A stretch of 42,815 bases of DNA from Pseudomonadota bacterium (GTDB lineage Bacteria > Pseudomonadota > Gammaproteobacteria > Burkholderiales > Casimicrobiaceae). Position numbers and translations under genes: made by a program. This document shows positions 26,024 to 34,266 of the stretch, one piece after another. The stretch is taken from NCBI GenBank assembly GCA_009786025.1, contig WQUA01000018.1, forward strand, positions 1-42,815, written 5' to 3'. The notes under the pieces were generated by a model. That model did not search any database. It was not told where the DNA came from and worked only from the letters and a program-made list of their open reading frames with translations. Position 1 is the stretch's first letter. Every line of letters begins with the position of its first letter.

Positions 26024-26401
26024 ATGGCAGAAACTTTTACGATGTTAGGCGCCCCGGTAGCAGCGAAGCGTAAGGCGAAAAAAGCTACCAAGAAAACGGC
26101 AAAACGCGCAGTGAAGAAAGCTGCGAAGAAAGTAGCAAAGAAGAGCGCCGCCAAGAAAGCGGTCAAGCGCGTCGCCAAGAAAGCAACGGCGAAGAAGGCG
26201 GTCAAGCGCGTCGCCAAGAAAGCAACCAAGAAAGTGGCGAAGAAAGTCGCCAAGAAGGCTGGCAAGAAAGTCGCCAAGAAAGCCGCCAAAAAAGGCGTGA
26301 AGAAAGCGGCGAAGAAAGTCGCCAAGAAAGGCGCGAAGAAAGTTGCCAAAAAGGCCGCCAAGAAAACGGCGAAGCGCGCCCGCAAAGTAGCGAAGAAATA
26401 A
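26024..26401 (+). CDS. Histone H1-like lysine/alanine-rich DNA-binding protein
   Basis: 125-residue, extremely basic protein. After a short unique N-terminus (MAETFTMLGAPVAAKRK) the rest is degenerate repeats of the type KKVAKKA, AAKKAVKRVAKKAT and similar, resembling the C-terminal tail of eukaryotic H1 and bacterial H1-like proteins (for example Bordetella BpH1). It probably binds and compacts DNA; the exact role is inferred. The start has AGGAGA six bases upstream. At DNA level the GTCGCCAAGAAA unit recurs, so copy number may vary between strains. A strong terminator follows. Confidence 0.9.
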   Translation: MAETFTMLGAPVAAKRKAKKATKKTAKRAVKKAAKKVAKKSAAKKAVKRVAKKATAKKAVKRVAKKATKKVAKKVAKKAGKKVAKKAAKKGVKKAAKKVAKKGAKKVAKKAAKKTAKRARKVAKK

Positions 26402-26441
26402 AGCGGTAAGAAACAAAGCGGCACAGGCCGCGTGAGATTCA

Positions 26442-26469
26442 ACGGGCGACGGTAACGTCGCCCGTTTTT
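26442..26469 (+). terminator. Intrinsic terminator after the H1-like gene
   Basis: ACGGGCGAC (26442-26450) pairs perfectly with GTCGCCCGT (26457-26465) across a GGTAAC loop, followed by TTTT and CATTTT. Confidence 0.9.
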
Positions 26470-26516
26470 CATTTTGCGCGCGTAAGGGCGGGTTTCAAAC
26501 TCGTCCTTTTTGTTTG

Positions 26517-26819
26517 TTAACCACAAAAAGCACGAAAGAAGCGTGTGGCCGCGAAGAAGAAAAGCTTCCTTTTCTTCAAGGGGAGGGAAGCCAACGCCGC
26601 TCTTCGCAGCATTACAGGCAGCAGGTTGCTGCTACGTCATTATCAGCGCGCCCTGCTCGTAGGGTGGCGACCTGCCGCCCGTTACCGTCGCATGGATTCT
26701 GCGATTTCGCTTCCCGCCGCGCTTCGCTCGCGGCTAAAGGCTCCGCGCAGAAATGATGAATTTTTTCTTTGCGCTCTTTCCGGTTAAATTTTCTGATTCC
26801 TGACCCCTGATATCTGAAC
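26517..26819. repeat. Composite intergenic repeat block between the H1-like gene and polA
   Basis: Left arm TTAACCACAAAAAGCACGAA (26517 on) and right arm TTTCTTTGCGCTCTTTCCGG (26764 on) are diverged versions of the GCAAAGAACGCA arms. The CGCTTCGCTCGCGGCTAAAGG core lies at about 26707-26755, and a CTGATTCCTGACCCCTGATA unit (26793-26817) stands right before the polA stop. No gene is seen in the 300 bases. Confidence 0.6.
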
Positions 26820-29612
26820 TCAATGCGCCTCGTCCCAGTGTCGGCCTTTCCCCAGATTGACGACCAGCGGGATGCGAAGCCGCGCAACATGGCACATCAG
26901 CGGCGGCAAATCCTGTTCGACGCGGGCGACTTCATCTTCGGGCACTTCCAGCACCAGTTCGTCATGAACCTGCAACAGCAGGCGGGTACGCATCGCGTTC
27001 CGGTCTAGCCATTGCTGGACGACGATCATCGCTTTTTTGATGAGGTCGGCGGCGGTGCCTTGCATCGGCGCATTGATGGCAGCGCGTTCGGCGGCTGCCC
27101 GGCGCGGGCCGCTGCCGCCGTTGATGTCGGTGAGGGTCAGGCGGCGGCCGAACACGGTTTCGACGTAGCCGCGCGCGCGCGCTTGTTCGCGGGTGGTTTC
27201 CATGTAACGGGCGACGCCCGGATAGCGGGCGAAATAGCGTTCGATGAATTGCTGCGCGGCGGCGCGTTCGATTCCCAATTGCTGGGCGAGACCGAACGCG
27301 CTCATGCCGTAGATCAGCCCAAAGTTGACGGCTTTGATATAGCGCCGCTGCTCAGCGCTGACATCGGCGGGGGCGATGCCAAAAATTTCGGCGGCGGTAG
27401 CGCGGTGGATATCGGCATCGTTGTGAAACGCCTGGAGCAGGCTGGTGTCTCCCGACAAATGCGCCATGATGCGCAACTCGATTTGCGAATAGTCGGCGGA
27501 AAGCAAAACAGAACCGATGGGCGCGATGAACGCTTCGCGGATGCGGCGGCCTTCGGCGGTGCGCGCCGGAATGTTTTGGAGATTGGGCTCAGAGGAAGCG
27601 AGCCTGCCGGTAACGGCGGTGGTTTGCGAGAAAGTGGTATGAACCCGGCCGGTGCGCGCGTTGATCATCGTCGGCAGTTTATCGGCGTAAGTTGATTTGA
27701 GTTTGGCAAGCATTCGGTGTTCAAGCAGCACTTTCGGCAGCGGGTAATCGGCGGCCAGTGTCTGTAACACTTCTTCATCGGTGGACGGCTGGCCGGTCGA
27801 AGTTTTTTTGACTGGCGGCAGTTTCATCCGCGAAAAAAGAATTTCGCCCAGTTGTTTCGGCGAGGACAGGTTGAATGGCTGCCCGGCCAGCGCGTGCGCT
27901 TCGTTCTCGAGCGCCAGCAGGCGCTGACCGAGCTCATGGCTGTGTTGAGCCAGGCGCTCGCGGTCGATCAGAACGCCGTGCCGCTCCATCGTGAACAGCA
28001 CTTCGCGCACCGGCAGCTCCATCTCCTCGTAAATCGAAAGCAGCGGCGGCGCGGCTTGCAGGCGCGGGTACAGTGCATGGTGCAGGCGCAGCGCAACATC
28101 GGCGTCTTCGGCGGCATAATCGGTGGCGCGGTCAACGGCGACTTGCTCGAAGGGGATGCGGTGCGCGCCTTTGCCAGTGAGGTCGTCGTAGCGAATCGTC
28201 GGCCAGTTCAAATAACGTTCGGCCAGCGCGTCGAGGTCGTGCGCCTTGTGCGATTCCAGCACATACGATTGCAGCATTGTGTCGTGGCGTACGCCACGCA
28301 GCGTGATGCCGTGATTGGCAAGGATGTGTTGATCGTATTTGAGATTCTGGCCGAGCTTGGGCGCGTCGGCGTTTTCGAGCCACGGGGCCAGGCGTTGCAG
28401 AACGGCAGCGCGATCGAGTTGCGGCGGCGCATCGGCATAGCGGTGAGCGACCGGGATATAGCACGCTTCGCCCGGAGCGCAGGCGAACGACAGCCCGACG
28501 ATTTCGCCTTGCAGCGGATCGAGCGAAGTGGTTTCGAGGTCAAAAGCAACCAGCGTTCCGGCTTGAGCGGCTGCATCAAGGCGAGCGCACCAGCGTTCCA
28601 GCGTCGCTTCATCGAGCACGGCTTCGTAAGGCAAGATGGCCGGTTTTTCGGGTGACGTTGAAGCAACGGCGCTCGCGGCGTCGGTGATGACGCGCCGATC
28701 CCGCACATTGTTGTGTTCAGGCGCAGTGAGCAATGCTTTTGCCGGGTCGGGGTTTTGAGGGGCATTGCTTTTTGGTGTGTCGCGCAACCAGCTTTTGAAC
28801 TCAAAGCGGGTATAAAGTGCAGCCAGCGCCTCAACATCGGCGGGGGTGATGCGCAGCGCCTCCGGCGTGATCGGCAGTGCGCAATCGGTTTTGATCGTAA
28901 CCAGTCGGCGCGCTTGCGGCAACCAGTCCAGCGCTTCGCGCAGGTTGTTGCCGGCGGCGCCGGTGATGTCGCCGACGTGCGCGATCAGGTTGTCCAGCGT
29001 ACCGTACTGGGAGAGCCATTTGACGGCGGTTTTGGGGCCGACTTTGGCGACGCCGGGAACATTGTCGGAGGTGTCGCCGATCAGCGTCAGGTAGTCGATG
29101 ATCTGTGCCGGGGTGACGCCGAATTTGGCGACGACGCCGACTTCGTCGAGCGTTTCATTGCTCATGGTGTTGATGCAGGTCACATCGGGCGAGACAAGCT
29201 GCGCCATGTCCTTATCGGAAGTTGAGATCAGCGTGCGCCACCCCTTGGCGCGTGCGTCACGCGCCAAAGTGCCGATTACATCGTCGGCCTCGATGCCGGC
29301 TTCAATGATGAGTGGCCAGCCCTGGGCACGGACACAATCGTGCAGCGGCGCGACTTGGGCGACGAGATCGTCAGGCATTGGCGGGCGATGCGCTTTGTAG
29401 TCGGGATACCAGTCGTTACGGAAGGTTTTGCCAGGGGCGTCAAAGACAACGGCAAAATAATCAGGAGCGTGTTCGTCAACCAACCGTCGCAACATTGACA
29501 AAACACCGCGCAATGCGCCGGTTGGCTCGTGCCGGGAGGTGCGCAAATCGGGCAAGGCGTGGTACGCTCGATAAAGGTAGGATGAACCATCAACAAGGAC
29601 AAACAAAGGCAT
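26820..29612 (-). CDS. polA: DNA polymerase I
   Basis: Repair and Okazaki-fragment polymerase with three domains. The 5' nuclease is at residues 1-300 (MPLFVLVDGSSYLYRAYHAL, IEADDVIGTLA, LIGDTSDNVPGV). The 3'-5' exonuclease-like domain is around residues 340-540 and keeps LVAFDLETTSLDP and the YAAEDADVALRL block, so proofreading residues appear present. The polymerase domain has SADYSQIELRIMAHLSGD, RYIKAVNFGLIYGMSAFGL and the C-terminal LLLQVHDELVLEVPE. 930 residues. ATG 29612 has GGAG eight bases upstream; its codon shares two bases with the opposing LOG-family start (CATG). Confidence 0.97.
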   Translation of the reverse strand: MPLFVLVDGSSYLYRAYHALPDLRTSRHEPTGALRGVLSMLRRLVDEHAPDYFAVVFDAPGKTFRNDWYPDYKAHRPPMPDDLVAQVAPLHDCVRAQGWPLIIEAGIEADDVIGTLARDARAKGWRTLISTSDKDMAQLVSPDVTCINTMSNETLDEVGVVAKFGVTPAQIIDYLTLIGDTSDNVPGVAKVGPKTAVKWLSQYGTLDNLIAHVGDITGAAGNNLREALDWLPQARRLVTIKTDCALPITPEALRITPADVEALAALYTRFEFKSWLRDTPKSNAPQNPDPAKALLTAPEHNNVRDRRVITDAASAVASTSPEKPAILPYEAVLDEATLERWCARLDAAAQAGTLVAFDLETTSLDPLQGEIVGLSFACAPGEACYIPVAHRYADAPPQLDRAAVLQRLAPWLENADAPKLGQNLKYDQHILANHGITLRGVRHDTMLQSYVLESHKAHDLDALAERYLNWPTIRYDDLTGKGAHRIPFEQVAVDRATDYAAEDADVALRLHHALYPRLQAAPPLLSIYEEMELPVREVLFTMERHGVLIDRERLAQHSHELGQRLLALENEAHALAGQPFNLSSPKQLGEILFSRMKLPPVKKTSTGQPSTDEEVLQTLAADYPLPKVLLEHRMLAKLKSTYADKLPTMINARTGRVHTTFSQTTAVTGRLASSEPNLQNIPARTAEGRRIREAFIAPIGSVLLSADYSQIELRIMAHLSGDTSLLQAFHNDADIHRATAAEIFGIAPADVSAEQRRYIKAVNFGLIYGMSAFGLAQQLGIERAAAQQFIERYFARYPGVARYMETTREQARARGYVETVFGRRLTLTDINGGSGPRRAAAERAAINAPMQGTAADLIKKAMIVVQQWLDRNAMRTRLLLQVHDELVLEVPEDEVARVEQDLPPLMCHVARLRIPLVVNLGKGRHWDEAH

Positions 29613-30384
29613 GATTGAGACTCCAAAAAATCCGGCCATCAAAGCGGACAACCAGCAGGACGACCCGCAGGCCGGTCGCGTGCCCCCTTTTTTCCGCAGC
29701 GGTAATGGCTACGACAGCGGCGAAGAGGCGTGGCGGCTAATAGGGATTATGGCAGAGTTTGCGATAGCCACCGAGCGGTTACGCCATATCGCGCCAGCGG
29801 TCAGCATTTTCGGCAGCGCCCGGCTGCCGCCCGATCACCCGTATTACAAGAAGACGGAAATCATCGCCCGCAAACTGTCGAACGCCGGCTTTTCGGTGGT
29901 TTCCGGCGGCGGGCCGGGTATTATGGAAGCGGCCAACCGCGGCGCTTTTGTCGGCCGCTCGCCGGCGGTGGGCTTGAACATCCTGTTGCCGCATGAGCAG
30001 AAAAGCAATGGGTATCAGAATATCAGCGTGAACTTCCGCTATTTTTTCGCGCGCAAGATGATGTTTGTCCGTTTCGCGTCGGCGTATGTGGTGTTGCCCG
30101 GCGGTTTTGGGACGCTTGATGAATTGACCGAATGCATGACGCTCGTTCAGACCGGCAAAGCGCGACGCATTCCGATCATTCTGGTTGGCGGCGAATTCTG
30201 GCGCGGCTTTCTTGATTGGGTGCGCGGCCCGATGGTGGATGGGGGGATGATTGCGCGCGAGGAACTGGAAATACTGCAAGTTATCGAGGAACCGGATGAC
30301 ATCGTTAAAGCGATTTTCGATTTCTACGAAGTGAGCGGCTTCAGGCCGACGCCGGAGGAGCGTGAGAAAATGCTTAATTTATAG
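29611..30384 (+). CDS. LOG-family protein (TIGR00730, Rossmann fold)
   Basis: 257-residue member of the LOG/'lysine decarboxylase-like' family. Characterised members hydrolyse cytokinin riboside 5'-monophosphate or other nucleoside monophosphates to base plus ribose phosphate. Motifs are VVSGGGPGIMEAANRGAF and the active-site PGGFGTLDELTE. An N-terminal extension of about 55 residues precedes the core (AVSIFGSARLPP), as in longer TIGR00730-type proteins. It diverges from polA with overlapping start codons. The physiological substrate here cannot be told. Confidence 0.88.
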   Translation: MIETPKNPAIKADNQQDDPQAGRVPPFFRSGNGYDSGEEAWRLIGIMAEFAIATERLRHIAPAVSIFGSARLPPDHPYYKKTEIIARKLSNAGFSVVSGGGPGIMEAANRGAFVGRSPAVGLNILLPHEQKSNGYQNISVNFRYFFARKMMFVRFASAYVVLPGGFGTLDELTECMTLVQTGKARRIPIILVGGEFWRGFLDWVRGPMVDGGMIAREELEILQVIEEPDDIVKAIFDFYEVSGFRPTPEEREKMLNL

Positions 30385-30496
30385 AATGAAGACGGCGAGG
30401 ATCACTGGGGCGCGCTTTCGGAAGGCATGATGTTAAAATACGAAAACAAGACCTCGCCCGCCTGTGGGAGAGGGTGGTCGATCATGAAAAAACATC

Positions 30497-30964
30497 ATGC
30501 GAACGAATATGTATAGAGAGAACGGTAGGAGTCAAATTGCCGCGGCGCTGCTGGCGGCAACGCTCATGGTGTTGCCACTGTCTGTCGTAGCGGCGGAAGA
30601 ACCGTCGCCGTCAACGGGCGCAGCGGCCGCGCCACCACCGCCGGCAATGGTCGATGAAAAGACGGCGGACAAAGCTGCTTCCAACTCGGCTGCCAACGCC
30701 GCCGCCAAGCCACAGACCAACCCGCAAGCCAATCCGGCGCAGGGCGATCCGGAATTGGAGCCGCAGGTGACATTGATCGAGCGCGAGGACGAAACACGCG
30801 AAGAAGTACGGGTCAACGGCGTCATTCGCTACATCAAAGTCATGCCCAAAGTCGGGACGGTGTATTATCTGCTGCCCGTCAACGGCGTTGCCGGCGTCTA
30901 TGTACGCCGCGACAGTCTGGACAGCGGTTTGCGCGCGCCGATGTGGCAGATTCTTTCTTGGTAG
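30497..30964 (+). CDS. DUF2782-like exported protein
   Basis: 155 residues with a signal peptide (AAALLAATLMVLPLSVVAA, cleavage before EEPSP) and a low-complexity Ala/Pro/Asn linker. The conserved C-terminal domain reads PQVTLIEREDETREEVRVNG, then YIKVMPKVGTVYYL and APMWQILSW. I recognise this as the DUF2782 type found between polA and thrB in betaproteobacteria; function unknown. Starts at ATG 30497 or 30509 (MYRENGRSQ); neither has a clear ribosome site. Confidence 0.82.
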   Translation: MRTNMYRENGRSQIAAALLAATLMVLPLSVVAAEEPSPSTGAAAAPPPPAMVDEKTADKAASNSAANAAAKPQTNPQANPAQGDPELEPQVTLIEREDETREEVRVNGVIRYIKVMPKVGTVYYLLPVNGVAGVYVRRDSLDSGLRAPMWQILSW

Positions 30965-31015
30965 CGCGTAGCAGAGACCAATATTTTTGCCGATGTGTAT
31001 CGGCTATGGGAGCGT

Positions 31016-31981
31016 ATGTCTGTTTACACCAATGTTTCCGCCGAGGAATTGTCGGCCTGGCTTGAACGTTACAACGTCGGCGCTTTGCAGATGCAAGCGC
31101 CGATTGCTGCTGGTATCGAGAATACCAATTACTTCGTCACCACCGAAAACGGCAACTATGTGCTGACGCTTTACGAGCGTTTGCCTGCCGCCGATCTGCC
31201 GTTTTACCTCGGCCTGATGGCGCATCTGGCGCAAGCGGGATTGCCGGTGCCGATGCCCGAAGCTGATTGTGATGGCCAATATTTTTCGACGTTGAACGGC
31301 AAGCCAGCCGGATTGATTGCTCGTGTTGTCGGCGCGCCGCAATTAACGCCAACGGCGGCGCATTGTGCGGCGATTGGCAAGGTGCTGGCGCGGATGCATC
31401 TGGCCGTCGCCGACTATCCGCGGGCGCTGGAGAGTGCACGCGGGCGCGCCTGGCGCGAAGTCACGGCGCAGGCGGTGCGGCCGTTTCTATCGGAGGCGCA
31501 GCGGCGCTTGCTCGATACCGAAATGGCTGCGGTGCGCGATGGTGGTATTGAGCGGTTGCCGCGCGGCGCGATTCACGGCGATCTGTTCCGCGACAATGTG
31601 CTGTTCGTCGATCCGGAAGGAACGCGCATCGGCGGCATCATCGACTTCGGTTTTGCGGCTACCGACGCCTTCGGTTACGACCTTGCGGTCACCGTCAACG
31701 ACTGGTGCATCGCCGATCCGGCCATCGGCGATCTTGATCCGCTGCGTGTTGCCGCGATGCTTGATGCCTACCAAAGCGTTCGTACACCGACGAGCGATGA
31801 AAAAGCACAATGGCCGTTGTTGTTGCGCGCGGGTGCCTTGCGCTTCTGGCTGTCGCGGCTTTACGATTACTACCTGCCGCGCGAAGGCTCGCTGGTTCAC
31901 GCCCACGACCCCACGCATTTTGAACGAATCCTGAGCCAACGGGCAAAGCAGTTGCCCGCCTGGCCGACACCGGAGCGATGA
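31016..31981 (+). CDS. thrB: Homoserine kinase (ThrB, APH-fold type II)
   Basis: Phosphorylates homoserine in threonine synthesis; of the aminoglycoside-phosphotransferase-like fold rather than the GHMP fold of E. coli ThrB. Motifs: MSVYTNVSAEELSAWL at the start, PIAAGIENTNYFVTTENG, LTLYERL, the catalytic loop IHGDLFRDNVLF and the metal loop GGIIDFGFAATDAFGYDLA. 321 residues. The ATG has GGAG upstream; the GTG at 30995 is rejected. It is followed after one base by the next gene, so the two are cotranscribed. Confidence 0.94.
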   Translation: MSVYTNVSAEELSAWLERYNVGALQMQAPIAAGIENTNYFVTTENGNYVLTLYERLPAADLPFYLGLMAHLAQAGLPVPMPEADCDGQYFSTLNGKPAGLIARVVGAPQLTPTAAHCAAIGKVLARMHLAVADYPRALESARGRAWREVTAQAVRPFLSEAQRRLLDTEMAAVRDGGIERLPRGAIHGDLFRDNVLFVDPEGTRIGGIIDFGFAATDAFGYDLAVTVNDWCIADPAIGDLDPLRVAAMLDAYQSVRTPTSDEKAQWPLLLRAGALRFWLSRLYDYYLPREGSLVHAHDPTHFERILSQRAKQLPAWPTPER

Positions 31982-31982
31982 G

Positions 31983-32897
31983 ATGTCAACGCCTGAAACA
32001 AACCCGAATACTCAAACGAATATCCCAACCATTACCCGCTGCAGCGCTGAACGCGGCTGGCTGTGGTGGGTCGAATCCTTTCGGATGATCAAAGAAGCGC
32101 CCGGCGCGTGGTATCGGATTGGTTTGGGCTATATCGGCGTTTTTATCGTGCCGGTATTATTGCTTTCATTGGTTGCCATGATTGATGAACGGCTGCAATT
32201 CATCACCTACCTGGCGAATATCTTTGCGCCGTTCTTTGTTGTCGGCTTCGTGGCCGCCGGCTGGACGCAGGCGCGCGGCGGGACACCGAAGTTTTCGCAT
32301 TTGTTCAGCGGTTTCAAGGCCGACGTAAAGACACTGCTGGGAATCGGCGGAGCTACGATGGTGTTGACGGTGCTTTCTCTCCTGATTTCTATGTTTGTGT
32401 TGGGGGGCAACTTCGTTACGGAGATGGAAAACCTCAGCGAAAATAATGACCCGATGGCAGTGCTGGAGTTTCTCACCTCTCCGCGGTTGTGGCTGGCGAT
32501 ACTTGTTTTCGCTACTTTGCTGACGCTGATCTGGATGGCGACCTGGCTGGCGCCGATGGTGGTGGTGTTCCAACACGCTGGCGTCGTGCGAGCGTTGCGG
32601 AGCAGCTTCAAAGCAGTGTCGGTGAATTGGCGGGCGCTGTTGATGTGGGGTCTGGTGCTGCTTGCTGGCAGCTCCGTTATCGGAATGGTACTGGTTATCG
32701 TGATGATGGTGCTGATGCTACCCTTTCTGGCCATCGGCGGCGAAAGCAGCGCCCTGATTGTTATGGCGTTATTCGTCGGGCTGGAATTGTTCGTCTTGCC
32801 GCTCCTGATCGGCTTGGGAATCCTGTCTTCTTTCGTTGCCTACTGCGATATCTTCCACGCCAAAGATGCGGTGTTCCCGAGGCCGCCGAAAGCATAG
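31983..32897 (+). CDS. BPSS1780-like integral membrane protein
   Basis: 304-residue membrane protein with about six helices (for example LGYIGVFIVPVLLLSLVAMI, ATMVLTVLSLLISMFVLGG, LWLAILVFATLLTLIWMAT, ALLMWGLVLLAGSSVIGMVL). A cytosolic N-terminal block, CSAERGWLWWVESFRMIKEA, precedes them. It looks like the BPSS1780 family of betaproteobacterial membrane proteins, whose function is unknown. It is one base after thrB and 12 bases before the YbaK gene. Confidence 0.8.
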   Translation: MSTPETNPNTQTNIPTITRCSAERGWLWWVESFRMIKEAPGAWYRIGLGYIGVFIVPVLLLSLVAMIDERLQFITYLANIFAPFFVVGFVAAGWTQARGGTPKFSHLFSGFKADVKTLLGIGGATMVLTVLSLLISMFVLGGNFVTEMENLSENNDPMAVLEFLTSPRLWLAILVFATLLTLIWMATWLAPMVVVFQHAGVVRALRSSFKAVSVNWRALLMWGLVLLAGSSVIGMVLVIVMMVLMLPFLAIGGESSALIVMALFVGLELFVLPLLIGLGILSSFVAYCDIFHAKDAVFPRPPKA

Positions 32898-32909
32898 AGC
32901 GATCTTCTA

Positions 32910-33395
32910 ATGAGCTTGGAATCGGTACGCGCACATCTGGCCTTGGCAGCGCCGGAGTTGACTATTCTGGAGTTGGCCGAAGACACGCCAACCGTAGCGG
33001 CGGCGGCGAAAGTACACGGCGTCGAGCCGGGGCGCATCGCCAAAACGCTGGCGTTTTCGACCGGTCAGGGCGCGGTGTTGATTGTGGCGCGTGGCGATGC
33101 GCGGATCGACAACCGAAAAATAAAAGCAATATTCGGCGGCAGACCCAAGATGCTGGACGGTGAAACCGTCAAAAAGCTGACCGGCCATCCGGTTGGCGGC
33201 GTGTGCCCGTTTGGACTGGCGAGCGGCATTCCCGTTTATCTCGATCAAACGCTGAATGATTTTGACGAGATTCTGCCGGCGGCGGGGGGTATTCATACGG
33301 CGGTGCGGCTGACCCCGGCGCGATTGGCGGCGCTGACTGATGGCCGCTGGGTGGATGTGTGCCAGCCCGTGTTGCCGGAAACCGAAAATCTCTGA
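32910..33395 (+). CDS. YbaK/EbsC-family aminoacyl-tRNA deacylase
   Basis: 161-residue single-domain protein of the YbaK/ProX editing family, which removes wrongly attached amino acids from tRNA. Seen: the lysine block GRIAKTLAFSTGQGAVLIVARGD (reported here in shorter form as AKTLAF), IDNRKIKAIFGGRPKML, and GHPVGGVCPFGLASGIPVYL with the GxxP-type loop. The specificity (Cys, Ala or other) cannot be read. Twelve bases after the BPSS1780-like gene. Confidence 0.88.
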   Translation: MSLESVRAHLALAAPELTILELAEDTPTVAAAAKVHGVEPGRIAKTLAFSTGQGAVLIVARGDARIDNRKIKAIFGGRPKMLDGETVKKLTGHPVGGVCPFGLASGIPVYLDQTLNDFDEILPAAGGIHTAVRLTPARLAALTDGRWVDVCQPVLPETENL

Positions 33396-33479
33396 CTGTT
33401 GCACTATCGTTATTCCTGCGAAGCCTGCCCTCGCTCGATCAAGGGGGGCAACTAAGAGACAGGCCATAGAACATTTCTC

Positions 33480-34244
33480 ATGGAAGCGATCCTCCTTCTG
33501 GGGCTGACCGGCTTCTGCGCCGGGTTGATCGACGCCGCTGTCGGCGGCGGCGGATTGGTGCAGGTGCCGGGCGCCTTCGGCATTCTTCCGAACACGCCAC
33601 CAGCCACGATTTTCGGCATCAACAAATTTGCGTCGATTTGCGGTACCGGCATGGCGGTGCGTCAATACTTGCAGAGAGTTCGCCTGCCCTGGGCACTGTT
33701 GCTGCCGGCGATGGCGAGCGCGTTCGCAGCATCGTTTGGCGGTGCGATGGTCGTCAGCATGGTTCCGGTCAAATGGATGAAGCCGGTGATTCTGGTGTTG
33801 TTGATGGCGATAGCGGTTTACACGTTCATCAAAAAAGATTTCGGCAAAGTGCACAAACCAAAAAACATCACGCACCGCGAACGGTTCGGCGCGGCGTTAT
33901 GGGGTGGGGCGCTCGGTTTTTACGATGGTATATTCGGCCCGGGGACGGGAAGTTTTCTGGCCTTCGTTTTCATCCGCTTCTTCGCGTTCGATTTTCTGCA
34001 CGCGGCAGCGGCGGCGCGCGTTGTCAATTTGATGACCAATCTTGCCGCGCTGTCGTTTTTCATTCCAGCCGGGCACATCCTGTGGCATTGCGCCGTGCCG
34101 ATGGCGGTGTGCAATATGGCCGGTGGAATTCTTGGCGCGCGATTGGCAATCCGTGGCGGCGTCAGGATTATTCGGATTCTGTTTCTCATCTTGATGGTGG
34201 TGTTGATCAGCAAGTTTGCGTATGATGTGTTTTTTGCGCACTAA
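33480..34244 (+). CDS. TSUP-family (TauE/SafE-like) membrane transporter
   Basis: 254-residue inner-membrane protein with about eight helices. The family signatures are present twice, as expected for the inverted halves: GFCAGLIDAAVGGGGLVQVP and GFYDGIFGPGTGSFLAFVF. TSUP members export sulfite or other sulfonate-related anions; the substrate is not known here. The C-terminal end (VCNMAGGILGARLAIRGGVR...) is duplicated as a gene fragment at 35756-35890. It starts at ATG 33480 without a strong ribosome site. Confidence 0.92.
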   Translation: MEAILLLGLTGFCAGLIDAAVGGGGLVQVPGAFGILPNTPPATIFGINKFASICGTGMAVRQYLQRVRLPWALLLPAMASAFAASFGGAMVVSMVPVKWMKPVILVLLMAIAVYTFIKKDFGKVHKPKNITHRERFGAALWGGALGFYDGIFGPGTGSFLAFVFIRFFAFDFLHAAAAARVVNLMTNLAALSFFIPAGHILWHCAVPMAVCNMAGGILGARLAIRGGVRIIRILFLILMVVLISKFAYDVFFAH

Positions 34245-34266
34245 CGAAGGGTAGCGAGTTTCAGCA

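Noticed and set aside
26060-26400. Regular short DNA repeats that could suggest a CRISPR array or tandem repeat
   Set aside because: They are in frame within the H1-like gene, with no spacers of fixed length. No CRISPR array is present in this window.
25939-26526. 195-codon minus-strand frame opposite the H1-like gene
   Set aside because: Its repetitive Phe/Leu/Ala sequence is simply the complement of the lysine/alanine repeats.
27012-28655. Two long plus-strand frames opposite polA
   Set aside because: Shadows of polA; no domain, no ribosome site.
30394-30460. Distant inverted repeat GGCGAGG / CCTCGCC before the DUF2782 gene
   Set aside because: Seven bases separated by about 50; too weak to be called.
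32907-33875. 322-codon minus-strand frame across the YbaK and TSUP genes
   Set aside because: Antisense to two recognised genes, without any domain.
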